Shown here in pieces: positions 50,550-59,201 of a stretch of DNA of 64,000 nt (its first letter is position 1; each line of letters opens with the position of its first letter). The notes beneath the pieces were generated by a model that saw only the letters and a program-made list of their open reading frames with translations, ran no database searches and was not told the DNA's origin. Source of the DNA: Planctomycetaceae bacterium (GTDB lineage: Bacteria; Planctomycetota; Planctomycetia; Planctomycetales; Planctomycetaceae); NCBI GenBank assembly GCA_016795145.1, contig JAEUII010000392.1, positions 1 through 64,000 of the forward strand. The letters run 5' to 3'. A program made the position numbers and the translations under genes.

Positions 50550-52221
50550 CCCACATGGCACCTCTACCGCGTTTGTTATCAACAGGCTGGATCAATCCCA
50601 ATCGACGCATCTCCTGCATCAGATTCGTAATGAAATTGGATTTTTGATCCTCTGACAGTGCATCGGAAATCTTGTCACGCAATAGTTTGTCTACATCCAG
50701 GCGACTCACATTCCCCTGCTTTGTCAGCAGGTCAATCACCATCTTCTTGCCATACTCTTTGTCGATCCCTCGTTTCTTCAGATAGTCGACCATCGTATCC
50801 GTCGCAGCAGCGACCTCCGCTGACACAAAAAGACTTGGTCGTCTGCCCTCGACCAGTTTTTGTGACTTAAGGCTGCGAAACTCATCATCTGACAGCGGCT
50901 TGCCCTTCTGCACTTTGTCCAGGGCAATGACATCCATCAAATCTAGATCCGTTCTATCCGCCAGCATCCACGTGTATTTTTCGTCGATCACCTTTCCAAT
51001 CAGCCGAACCCTGACACGACCGGGTTCGTGCAGTTCGTAGTCCGGCATTGGGAAATTTCGCTGACGCTGCGTCGTAAACATGCGACGGATACCACTGCCA
51101 ACAGTGTCGATCATGCCAAAGTTCACCATAGCAGCTGCGAGGCACGCATTGCGATAATGCTCGGTCGGCTGGTCTCGACGAATCACCTCCTCCACGGTGC
51201 CGGGAAGAAACTCGCCGAGGTTTGTGAACAGCAACCGTTCTGGCTCCTCGATCACATTGATTCGGCCAGACCGCGTGTAGTCCTGATGAGCAATACAATT
51301 GTGAATGGTTTCTCGAACGACCCAGGAGTCGTACTGAGTCACTTCGACCGGGAACAAACTGGCCCGGGGCATGTAACGGTAAGTCAGATTTCGGATCTTT
51401 GCGAAGACTTCGTTCACAGCCAGAATCAGCGGAGTTCCAAAGTGCTGATAGTCTTTTTCGATGCCATCTTCGCCTTTCAGAATCCATGTGATGCGTGCAA
51501 TGGCTGGTGACAGGTAATGATCCGACTCCGGCCTGCCCAGCAGGATGATAGCCGTGCGAGTGAGCTTACCGTCGATACTGACTTTGGTTTTGTTCAGAAA
51601 CGTTTCATCGCCCCATGTATCGACTTCAGCGGCCAGATTCGGATTCTTCTTCTTGAATTCCTGCCGAGCAAAGGCAATCGCCGCTGGGTCAAGGTCCCTG
51701 AGCGTCGCTCCATCGCAGATCACAGCCGACCAGTCAGTGCCTTGCTGACTCAACACCTTCCAGAGTTCTCTTTCCTTTTCTGCATAGTCGGCCAACTTCT
51801 TCTTCAGGCTGCCCACCCGGATGTACTCGGTGCCGTAGAATCGAATCGGCGAGTGCGTGGCTGGTCCAACTTCGAACAGCACAAAATGCTGGCCATTCAG
51901 ATCAGCTTCATGGATCTTGAACGAGATTTGCGGATCGAGTGAACGAGTCAGCCAGTGCTCAAGTTCTTCATTGCCGTGTTTGGCAAGGCGAGGCCTGAAA
52001 TCCGTGCCCCGCAATTCATGAGTTCTATCGTCGATCCCCCAGGCGATGTAGCCCCGGTCCTTGCGAAGCAACGCCAGGGAGTTGGCAATTGCTGAAAGGT
52101 ACTCACCAATCTCTGGATATTTTTCGGAGCCGTGATCGTTGAGTTTGAACTCGACCCATTCCGTTTCGCCAGGCAGTGATTTCAGTTCATCCAGTTTCGA
52201 TTGAAGTTCTGCGGGAGTCAT
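50515..52221 (-). CDS. AlbA_2/Schlafen-type protein with GHKL-like ATPase domain
   Basis: A 568-residue protein. Residues 1-150 match the AlbA_2 (Schlafen-like, COG2865-type) domain: GETEWVEFKLNDHG, then EYLSAIANSLALL and DRGYIAWGIDDRTHELRGT. A C-terminal part from about 270 resembles the HATPase_c_4 domain that usually follows: VRETIHNCIAHQDYTRSGRI (N-box-like), IEEPERLLFTNLGEFLPG and IDTVGSGIRRMF. The last 170 residues look like winged-helix repeats (NVSRLDVDKLLRDKISDALS). The family is known as a transcriptional regulator or in defence loci. It overlaps the partner gene by 4 bp and lies 300 bp after tRNA-Leu, in reverse orientation. GC appears a little lower than its neighbours. Confidence 0.82.
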   Translation of the reverse strand: MTPAELQSKLDELKSLPGETEWVEFKLNDHGSEKYPEIGEYLSAIANSLALLRKDRGYIAWGIDDRTHELRGTDFRPRLAKHGNEELEHWLTRSLDPQISFKIHEADLNGQHFVLFEVGPATHSPIRFYGTEYIRVGSLKKKLADYAEKERELWKVLSQQGTDWSAVICDGATLRDLDPAAIAFARQEFKKKNPNLAAEVDTWGDETFLNKTKVSIDGKLTRTAIILLGRPESDHYLSPAIARITWILKGEDGIEKDYQHFGTPLILAVNEVFAKIRNLTYRYMPRASLFPVEVTQYDSWVVRETIHNCIAHQDYTRSGRINVIEEPERLLFTNLGEFLPGTVEEVIRRDQPTEHYRNACLAAAMVNFGMIDTVGSGIRRMFTTQRQRNFPMPDYELHEPGRVRVRLIGKVIDEKYTWMLADRTDLDLMDVIALDKVQKGKPLSDDEFRSLKSQKLVEGRRPSLFVSAEVAAATDTMVDYLKKRGIDKEYGKKMVIDLLTKQGNVSRLDVDKLLRDKISDALSEDQKSNFITNLMQEMRRLGLIQPVDNKRGRGAMWELSKPASEDSV

Positions 52222-52784
52222 GGCGTGATCTTCTCGGTGTTGGTCTTTAGATTGAAGAGCCTGGCGACCAGTTCAGTGGTTGTATTGACGCGGTGAAAGC
52301 GAGTCTTTGGAACAACTCTGATCAACGGTCGTACTGCCTTCACGCCGTCTTTGTTCCCCTTGGTGTGCTTGCCCACTTTGAGGTCGTCTGGCAATAACAA
52401 CGGTTGCCCGGCGTCGGCTCCGAAGAACAAGTAGCTCAGCGTCATTCGATGGTTCTCTTCGTGTCGCTGAATCCAGACGACGCATCCGCTGGGCTTTGTT
52501 GCCAGTGCCACATTGATTTTATGCCCCGCCGTTCTCGCTCCTGCTGCGGATGTTTTCAACTGGACATGTCTCAGGATTCCATTGCATTCAAGCACTACAT
52601 CATAGCCCGATGCGTCCACTTCAGACCGGAGCACTTCGACCGTCTGCCCGAAACGGAACCAGACTTCCTGGAGGACTTCGGAAATGAAGACATGCTCGAC
52701 AAGTTGTTCGTAGAACGAAGACTTGCGATAGGTGTCTTCGTGAGAAATCAAAACTTTGGTGTACGGTTCCGATGGTTCTGTCAT
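52218..52784 (-). CDS. PD-(D/E)XK-nuclease-like protein
   Basis: A 188-residue protein. The segment EVDASGYDVVLECNGILRHV followed by QLKTS has the pattern of the PD-(D/E)XK nuclease fold: D62 at the end of a strand, then Q75-x-K77 on the next strand, with Glu residues on the preceding helix (E30, E36, E40). The rest alternates strands and helices, and there is no signal peptide. It would cleave DNA or RNA, but activity is not proven. It is the first gene of the cassette, overlapping the AlbA_2 gene by 4 bp (ATGA), so the two are co-translated. Confidence 0.7.
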   Translation of the reverse strand: MTEPSEPYTKVLISHEDTYRKSSFYEQLVEHVFISEVLQEVWFRFGQTVEVLRSEVDASGYDVVLECNGILRHVQLKTSAAGARTAGHKINVALATKPSGCVVWIQRHEENHRMTLSYLFFGADAGQPLLLPDDLKVGKHTKGNKDGVKAVRPLIRVVPKTRFHRVNTTTELVARLFNLKTNTEKITP

Positions 52785-53525
52785 CGGCTGGCCCTCAATT
52801 CATCCGCCGGAAGTGCAAATGACCGAATAGCGAGGTCTATCGTTAGTGCCTCTCCGTCGCGGCCTCCATTACACCTGGCGGAAAGTCTTGTGGCTCTTAA
52901 TCCGGAAACTTCGCCTCGAACCTGTCCAACCTGTCCGCTGGGGCTACTCATTGCTCTTCTCCATCAGCCCAGACGTCGATGGGTTGACCTGGGACGTCTT
53001 CCATTGCCACCATACAGAAGTGCGCCACAATGGACAATGATTGCTGCCTCAGCGGTAATTCTGTGCAGTTTGAGGCCCATCGGGCAATAAGCTGGGTTGA
53101 TTTTGTGTCTTGATCCCGTCGTACCCTCGCGCGGAAACGAGCTGAATGAGTTGACTCCCCGACCCCGGCCGGCCCGACTGCATGGGCGGCCTATACGGTC
53201 TTTTCCTAGATCGCGCTCAGGCACTCCCGGATTGTCAATTCTGCTTACGGGCAAGCCCGACGAATTCTGGATTTGCCACTGGAATCGCTGCCGATTCGCT
53301 GTTCAGTGCGGCTTTTTTCGGCCGCAACATACCATTCTTTCGCATTCTGCCACGGATGCGGTTCGTTGGCTTCTGTGGTGTGAGTTTTCGAAAATCGCCC
53401 CCGGTTTGGTGCTGAAAAGCCGTACAAGGTTGAGCACCATATGTGGATTCCGGGCTGGGCTGGCTGTTTGGCTGCGGCTCGGTGCGTTGATGCTGACGAA
53501 TCCCTGTGTAATCGAGAGGTCTTCT
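52785..53525. other. 741-bp region after accessory cassette
   Basis: No convincing gene is seen; the frame open from 53097 is not protein-like until the lipoprotein start at 53526. No copy of the tRNA-Leu 3' end that would mark an integration boundary could be found. A small direct repeat, CCTGTCCAA-CCTGTCCG, lies at about 52920. Confidence 0.5.
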
Positions 53526-55250
53526 GTGATTCCCTGGTCTTTGAACCGAATCCCTGTGCTTGCTGTGCTGTTTCCAGTCTTGGGCCTGATGGCTGGCTGC
53601 ACGTCACAGACGGAAAAACCCGCAGCGAAAAGCACAGCCGACACGACGGCTTCCGCGGAAGACGAATGTCAGTCACGACTGGCGACTGCTGTGAAGCGAG
53701 TGGCTCCGGAATCACTTGCCACTCAGTCACGCCGTGAACCAGTCGTCAATGCAATGAATGCGTGGATGGCGGCGTGCGGCGAAACCGACGTGCGGGCTCT
53801 GAAGATCAGCGATGCCAATCTTGCCTATCTCTCTGACGCGAACAAACGCACGGCGTCGACCATTCGCTTCTCTGAAAACGACATTCTGTATGTTCGCGAT
53901 GCAATGATCCTGAAGGGACTCACCGAATCTGTCTGGAAGCAGGCGGATGCGGCGGCCAATGGTAGTGCGACGGACAAGGCGCGAGTCGTCGGGTTGTTTC
54001 AGCACCTGATTCGAAATATCTCCCTGATCCCGGCTTCCGAATCACGAGTCCCTTCGGGGCTCTATGAAGTCATGATGACCGGTCGAGGCACGGTGGATGA
54101 TCGCATCTGGGCCTTTGCTGAAGCTCTTCGTCAGCGACAGCTGGATATGGTTCTGTTGAAGGCAGCTTCTCCGTCAACCGGTGCGGGCTCCATTCCGGAT
54201 TCCGCAGATCTGCTGGTTGGTGTGTTCGTCGACAAGACCTGTCTACTGTTTGATCCACTCCGAGGAACTGCGGTACCAAAGGCGGAGGATCCATCGGCTC
54301 TTGTGACTGACCCGGCAACGCACGAAATCCTGGCGGGTCATGATCGATGGAAGAATGGTGAGATTCTTGCGGTGTGTCATCCGTCTGCCGCGGCTCCTCG
54401 AATGCTGGTGCTGCAAAATCGAATGAGCGCGGCTGACACGGTTGTGCTTTACGAAGAGCTGGCAGGAGGCACCAGTGAGATTCGACCATTGAAAGATCGT
54501 GTGTCTGAAGTCACGGGAAACGTCTGGCCGGCTGAGAAGCTGAAGCTGTGGGAAGTTCCGGAACAGCGAGTTTCTGCGGCGGCGACGCTGACAGAACAGC
54601 AAAAGCAGGAATACACAATGCTGATGCGTCCGTTCGACAGCCCGTTCGAACGTGAATCTCTGGAGATCGAAAAGCTGATCACAGATCCTAACGTTGACGA
54701 ATCAAAGATGTCCGATGAGGAGAAGCTCGCTCTGCGTTCCGAGGCACTCGAGAAAGTGCTCGAACGAGCTGACTCGCTCTTTGGTCGGCCATCACGACGC
54801 TTGTTGAAGGCCCGTGTCTCGCAAATTTCCGGTGACTTCGAACTGGGCGTGATTCAGGACCTGCAGCAGATTCGTATTGCCTGCCTGCAGGAGAAAGTTG
54901 AACTCGATATTCCTCTGGATCAGAAGCGTGCGGCCGTGATTCCGTTCGCGCTGCCCAAGAGCATCCTGGATGTTCAGAAGAGCGCTGTCAGTGACACGCT
55001 CTACTGGACGGCGCTCAGCCAGATTTCTCGTCGGGATATCGGAACGGCGATCGCGACGCTGCGAAACTATCGTCGGCAGTATCCGAATGAAAAGATGACG
55101 TATCCTTCGATGCTGAATGAATGCGAAGCGCTCGTTGAGCTGGGCGATAAAGCAACCGCTGTGAAGGTCGCTCAGGAAGCTGTGAACGACGCTAATCCGG
55201 AACGAGCCCGAGCTGAATGGCTCGCTTCTCGTCTTGCAGCGGCGCCGTAG
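53526..55250 (+). CDS. Large lipoprotein with helical repeats, unknown function
   Basis: A 574-residue exported lipoprotein. A GTG at 53526, 6 bp after GAGAGG, starts IPWSLNRIPVLAVLFPVLGL leading to lipobox LMAGC; an in-frame ATG at 53490 is possible. The region after the linker has helical units (for example AMNAWMAACGETDVRALKIS, then the AEALRQRQLDMVLLKAA stretch), and the last 250 residues look like TPR-like repeats (TAIATLRNYRRQYPNEKMTY and NECEALVELGDKATAVKVAQ). It has no known enzyme motif. It stands upstream of the ars genes in the same direction but with its own long gap, so it is probably separate. Confidence 0.72.
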   Translation: MIPWSLNRIPVLAVLFPVLGLMAGCTSQTEKPAAKSTADTTASAEDECQSRLATAVKRVAPESLATQSRREPVVNAMNAWMAACGETDVRALKISDANLAYLSDANKRTASTIRFSENDILYVRDAMILKGLTESVWKQADAAANGSATDKARVVGLFQHLIRNISLIPASESRVPSGLYEVMMTGRGTVDDRIWAFAEALRQRQLDMVLLKAASPSTGAGSIPDSADLLVGVFVDKTCLLFDPLRGTAVPKAEDPSALVTDPATHEILAGHDRWKNGEILAVCHPSAAAPRMLVLQNRMSAADTVVLYEELAGGTSEIRPLKDRVSEVTGNVWPAEKLKLWEVPEQRVSAAATLTEQQKQEYTMLMRPFDSPFERESLEIEKLITDPNVDESKMSDEEKLALRSEALEKVLERADSLFGRPSRRLLKARVSQISGDFELGVIQDLQQIRIACLQEKVELDIPLDQKRAAVIPFALPKSILDVQKSAVSDTLYWTALSQISRRDIGTAIATLRNYRRQYPNEKMTYPSMLNECEALVELGDKATAVKVAQEAVNDANPERARAEWLASRLAAAP

Positions 55251-55365
55251 TAAAGCGCTCACGTCTGAATGTTGGTGAAGAGGAAGCCAGGCTGTTCGGC
55301 GATGTAGCACCGTCCGGTCGTTCGTTCTGCAGCTTCTGAGAAATCCGCAAGATCTCTGTTGTCCT

Positions 55366-55404
55366 TTATCGTTGATCGACGATATTATCGTTCATCAACG
55401 ATAA
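55366..55404. promoter_or_regulatory. ArsR operator-like inverted repeat
   Basis: TTATCGTTGAT (55366-55376) and ATCAACGATAA (55394-55404) are an exact 11-bp inverted repeat, with ACGATA-T-TATCGT nested inside. It lies about 50 bp before the arsR start, where ArsR repressors bind. An AT-rich promoter probably overlaps it. Confidence 0.7.
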
Positions 55405-55454
55405 GAGGCGTTTTGGCCTGTTCCGTTAAGGTCAGTTCGCAGGAGATTACAGCT

Positions 55455-55790
55455 ATGGCCAAACGTCGTTCAGCCAGCGCAAAGTGCTGCGATGACGCGT
55501 CGCCGTGCGTGTTGCCATCGGATCAATCGGCCGAGCAATTTGCTTCGCTGGCCTGGGCACTGGCTCACCCGGCGCGGGTGCGAATTGTTCGACTGCTGAT
55601 TTCGCGCGACACGTGTGTCTGCGGCGAGATCGTTGATGAGATGCCGCTGGCTCAGTCGACGGTCTCCCAGCACCTGAAGATCCTGAAAGAATCGGGTCTG
55701 GTGCAGGGAGAAGTTGATGGTCCCAAAGTCTGCTACTGCATCAATCCGGAAAAACTCGCCATGCTGAAGTCGCTGGTCGCTTCGCTTTAG
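55455..55790 (+). CDS. arsR: ArsR-family metalloid-responsive repressor
   Basis: A 111-residue winged-helix regulator. The helix-turn-helix is [20 protein letters not shown], followed by the wing [15 protein letters not shown]. The metal site [10 protein letters not shown] (C54, C56) matches the ELCVCDL-type arsenite motif of ArsR. Extra cysteines in the N-terminal tail (C11, C12, C18) and CYC near the C-terminus may join in binding. It should repress the ars genes until As(III) binds. ATG 55455 has AGGAG 9 bp upstream; the frame from 55359 crosses the operator. It is first in the group arsR-arsD-arsA-arsC-like. Confidence 0.93.
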   Translation: MAKRRSASAKCCDDASPCVLPSDQSAEQFASLAWALAHPARVRIVRLLISRDTCVCGEIVDEMPLAQSTVSQHLKILKESGLVQGEVDGPKVCYCINPEKLAMLKSLVASL

Positions 55791-55938
55791 TGCATGCTGC
55801 GGGATCCTCCCTTTTGAAATCACGAACCCACCCAGAACTCGCGAATTTGTAATCGCCTTTCGACGATGAACGATCGAGCGGCAATCAGCGACCTTTCGAA
55901 GACACCCGAAACCCATACCAATCTGACAGGAATTATCC

Positions 55939-56346
55939 ATGACCACCACTCTACAGATCTATGACCGTCCGATGTGTTGTTCGACTGGCATTTGCGGGCC
56001 GAGTGTTGATCCTGTACTGCCTCGGTTTGCTGCGGACCTTGACGTGCTGCGAAAGGCTGGCGTTATCGTTGACCGTTACAATCTTGCCCAGCAGCCACAG
56101 GCCTTCGTTGAAAACGCGGAGATCCAGACGCTGATGGCTTCGGCCGGAGTTGACGTTCTGCCGGTCACCGTCGTCAACGGACGCGTCGTGAGCCGTGGGC
56201 TGTATCCATCGCTGGAGTTATTGCAGCAATGGACGGGCGTTGCGGGAAACACAGTTCCCGCTGCCGTTGCTTCGCCGGCGAAGTCACTGCTCTCATTGCC
56301 TGTGATGGATCAGGGGTGCTGCAGTGAATCATCGGGCTGCTGCTAA
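55939..56346 (+). CDS. arsD: Arsenite metallochaperone ArsD
   Basis: A 135-residue ArsD with a thioredoxin-like fold. It has the defining YDRPMCCSTGICGPSVDP motif: C13, C14 and C19 bind As(III) and pass it to ArsA. VDVLPVTVVNGRVVSRGLYP is the core strand-turn. The C-terminus carries two cysteine pairs (QGCC and GCC, C127-C128, C134-C135) that also occur in some ArsD and add binding sites. It lies 150 bp after arsR. An IR4 repeat separates it from arsA. Confidence 0.94.
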   Translation: MTTTLQIYDRPMCCSTGICGPSVDPVLPRFAADLDVLRKAGVIVDRYNLAQQPQAFVENAEIQTLMASAGVDVLPVTVVNGRVVSRGLYPSLELLQQWTGVAGNTVPAAVASPAKSLLSLPVMDQGCCSESSGCC

Positions 56347-56350
56347 AGGC

Positions 56351-56442
56351 CTGTTGAAAAAGCCATCGTTATTCCCTCGCAGGCGGGAATCCATGATCGG
56401 TGAGACTCAGGAATACTGGGTTCCCGCCTGCGCGGGAATGAC
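56351..56442. repeat. IR4 repeat between arsD and arsA
   Basis: CTGTTGAAAAAGCCATCGTT leads to a CCC...GGCGGGAA hairpin, CCATGATCGGTGAGACTCAG, then TTCCCGC/GCGGGAA. It matches the 34640 copy in order and in about 85 percent of positions by eye. It sits inside the ars operon. Confidence 0.83.
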
Positions 56443-56547
56443 GGGATAGCATGGCAGACTTTGCCCGTAAGTTGCTAACGATGGTACTGCAGGGGTCACA
56501 ACGAATGCGAACGATCTGGCACGCAGCATCATGAACCGAGGTTAATC

Positions 56548-58377
56548 ATGGATTTCCTGACACATCCGACTCGCAATCTGTTTTTCACCGGAAAAGGCGG
56601 CGTCGGCAAGACGTCTGTTGCCTGTGCGATTGCTGTGAAACTTGCAGACCAGGGAAAGCACGTCCTTCTGGTTTCGACAGATCCGGCATCGAATTTGGAT
56701 GAGGTGCTTGGGACTTCGCTCCTTCGTCAGCCGACGCCGATTCCTTCGATTCCCAATCTCTTCGCCCTGAACCTGGACCCGGAGCAGGCTGCGGCGGACT
56801 ATCGGGAAAAGATGGTTGGACCTTATCGGGCCTTGTTGCCCGCCGCGGCCATCGCGAGCATGGAAGAACAGTTCTCCGGATCGTGCACGCTGGAGATTGC
56901 GGCGTTCGATGAGTTCTCCAGGTTGCTCGGAGATGTCTCTGCAACGAACCAGTTTGATCACGTCATTTTCGACACGGCTCCGACCGGGCATACTCTTCGA
57001 TTGCTGACACTGCCGTCTGCATGGGTCGGGTTTCTGGAGAAGAACTCCACCGGCACTTCCTGTCTTGGCCCTCTGGCCGGCCTTCAGACTCAGCAGGCAC
57101 TGTACCAGCAGACGGTCGCAGCTCTGAGTGATGTCAACACAACGACTCTGGTCCTCGTCACTCGCGCGGAGGCGACTGCGTTTCGTGAAGCGGCGAGAAC
57201 CAGCGGTGAACTTCGTGCACTGGGTGTTTCGAATCAGCATCTTGTTGTGAATGCGGTGTTCAGAGCCACGGACGTAACGGATGCGGTGGCAGTGGCGATG
57301 CAGCGGCGAGGCGACAAGGCACTGGCCGAAATGCCTGCAGCGTTGAGCGGTCTTCCGAGAACCATTCTTCCGATGACAAGTGGTGGTCTCCTGGGTGCTG
57401 CCGCTCTCCGACAGCTTGTGTCGACGGCCACAGCCACACACTCTGGTGCGACGAGCCATGACATCGCTGCGAAAAAAGATCATCCATCACTCACCATTCT
57501 TGCGTCGCTCTCATCGCTGATGGATGAGCTTGCAGCACCGGGCCATGGCGTGATCCTGACCATGGGCAAAGGAGGCGTCGGAAAGACAACGATTGCCGCT
57601 GCCATCGCGGTTGCACTTGCGGATCGCGGCCTCGACGTCTTGTTGTCCACCACTGATCCCGCGGCTCATATCGCGGCCGCAGTCTCAGGTGATCAGCATC
57701 CCAATCTGAAGGTGACGCGCATTGATCCGGTCGCGGAAACAGCCCGCTATTCTCAGGAAGTGCTCAACACAGCCGGAGCGGGGCTCGACGCTGCCGGGCT
57801 CGCTCTGCTTGAAGAAGATCTTCGTTCCCCCTGCACCGAAGAGATTGCGGTCTTTCGAGCGTTCGCGAAAGCTGTCGCCGAGGGGACTCGGCGCTTTGTT
57901 GTGCTCGACACCGCACCAACAGGTCATACCGTCCTGCTGCTGGACTCTGCACTCGCCTATCATCGCGAAGTGACTCGCCAGGCAAGTGGCATGCCGGAGT
58001 CAGTTGAACAGTTGCTCCCGCGCCTGCGGGATCCGGAGATGACGCGAGTGATGATCGTTGCCCTTCCGGAAGCGACGCCTGTTCACGAGGCGGCTCAGCT
58101 TCAGCGTGACTTGAGAAGGGCTCAAATTGAACCCTTCGCCTGGGTCCTCAATCAGTGCCTTGCTCCGCTAACGGTCTCGGATCCTCTGCTTGTCCATCGG
58201 CAGGCTCATGAGACAAGATTTGTCGACGAGGTCACCCGCGAACATGCTCGCAGGGCTGCCATGGTCGCCTGGCAATCGGAAGCTCCTGTCGGCCCGGACG
58301 CCTTGAGAAAGCTCATGAACTTTGGCGGCCAGGATTCTGCCGCTGCGAATAACACCAATACCAACCGTAACCTGTGA
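56548..58377 (+). CDS. arsA: Arsenite-stimulated ATPase ArsA
   Basis: A 609-residue tandem ATPase. Each half has a deviant Walker A (FFTGKGGVGKTSVACAIAV near residue 15; ILTMGKGGVGKTTIAAAIAV near 345) and a DTAPTGHTLRLL / DTAPTGHTVLLL switch II signature. Cysteines in GSCTLEIAAFDEF, GTSCLGPLAG and SPCTEEIAVFRAF would hold As(III). It powers an ArsB or Acr3 arsenite pump and takes arsenite from ArsD. No pump gene is seen in the window, so it must be elsewhere or ArsA has another partner. The ATG at 56548 is supported by the start MDFLTHPTRNLFF. Confidence 0.95.
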   Translation: MDFLTHPTRNLFFTGKGGVGKTSVACAIAVKLADQGKHVLLVSTDPASNLDEVLGTSLLRQPTPIPSIPNLFALNLDPEQAAADYREKMVGPYRALLPAAAIASMEEQFSGSCTLEIAAFDEFSRLLGDVSATNQFDHVIFDTAPTGHTLRLLTLPSAWVGFLEKNSTGTSCLGPLAGLQTQQALYQQTVAALSDVNTTTLVLVTRAEATAFREAARTSGELRALGVSNQHLVVNAVFRATDVTDAVAVAMQRRGDKALAEMPAALSGLPRTILPMTSGGLLGAAALRQLVSTATATHSGATSHDIAAKKDHPSLTILASLSSLMDELAAPGHGVILTMGKGGVGKTTIAAAIAVALADRGLDVLLSTTDPAAHIAAAVSGDQHPNLKVTRIDPVAETARYSQEVLNTAGAGLDAAGLALLEEDLRSPCTEEIAVFRAFAKAVAEGTRRFVVLDTAPTGHTVLLLDSALAYHREVTRQASGMPESVEQLLPRLRDPEMTRVMIVALPEATPVHEAAQLQRDLRRAQIEPFAWVLNQCLAPLTVSDPLLVHRQAHETRFVDEVTREHARRAAMVAWQSEAPVGPDALRKLMNFGGQDSAAANNTNTNRNL

Positions 58378-58386
58378 GAACCGAAG

Positions 58387-59022
58387 ATGACAACCAGCCA
58401 CCTTTACCCTGAACTCAGTGCTTACGTGGCCGATCGGCTGCGGGAATTTGAACTCATCAGTGTTGAGCGAAAAGCCGAACTGCAGCAGCTGTCGGATTAT
58501 GTTACGCGTTGTCGTCAGCAGGGGAAGCCTTCGCGACTGACCTTCGTGTGTACTCATAATTCGCGTCGTAGCCACCTGACACAGGTCTGGGCTCAGATCG
58601 CGGCGGCCTGCTGTGGCGTCGAGGGAGTTCAGACATTTTCCGGCGGCACGGAAGTCACCGCCTGCAATCCTCGCACAGTAGCCGCGCTCAAGCGAGCCGG
58701 TCTGCACATTGTTGCTGACGATCCGGCGAAGGCGAATCCTCGATACTCAGTGTCATGGTCCGACCAGAGCACGCCATTGATTTGTTATTCCAAGGTGTTT
58801 AACGAATCCCCCAATCCCACTTCCGATTATTGCGCGATCATGACGTGCTCACACGCCGACCAGAATTGTCCGATCGCGATCGGCTGTGACCTTCGACTGG
58901 CGATTCGATACGAAGATCCGAAAGTCTCGGATGACACGCCTGCGGAGTCATCCGTATACGATGAGCGGTGTCGTCAGGTTGCACGGGAGATGCTGTTCGC
59001 GATGTCTCACGCAGGCAATTAG
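58387..59022 (+). CDS. arsC: Low-MW-phosphatase-type arsenate reductase
   Basis: A 211-residue protein of the thioredoxin-coupled arsenate reductase / low-molecular-weight phosphatase fold. The P-loop is VCTHNSRRSHLTQ (C55-x5-R61), preceded by a leader helix of about 50 residues that the short ArsC lacks. IMTCSHADQNCPIA carries a cysteine pair placed like C82/C89 of S. aureus ArsC. DPKVSDDTPAESSVYDERC is the usual C-terminal motif. It should reduce arsenate to arsenite. It starts 9 bp after arsA and so belongs to the same mRNA. The N-terminal extension is unusual. Confidence 0.85.
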   Translation: MTTSHLYPELSAYVADRLREFELISVERKAELQQLSDYVTRCRQQGKPSRLTFVCTHNSRRSHLTQVWAQIAAACCGVEGVQTFSGGTEVTACNPRTVAALKRAGLHIVADDPAKANPRYSVSWSDQSTPLICYSKVFNESPNPTSDYCAIMTCSHADQNCPIAIGCDLRLAIRYEDPKVSDDTPAESSVYDERCRQVAREMLFAMSHAGN

Positions 59023-59201
59023 CTGAGAACAATAAGTCTTCCGGGCTGGGAATTCGCATGGGTCATTCGTGGCCCGGCTTCCTGCAATCTCTGAATCTTC
59101 ACAGGAAATAAACGCGACCTTCACAATTGCTTCCGAGACTGGTTATGGACAGCCAGGAGCAGACTCATGCTCCGCTGTTGAAACCCAGGGGGAGCTTGTT
59201 G

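Noticed and set aside
52785-53525. Possible attR copy of the tRNA-Leu 3' end after the cassette
   Set aside because: No copy of the tRNA 3' terminal 15-20 bases was found, so integration at this tRNA is not shown.
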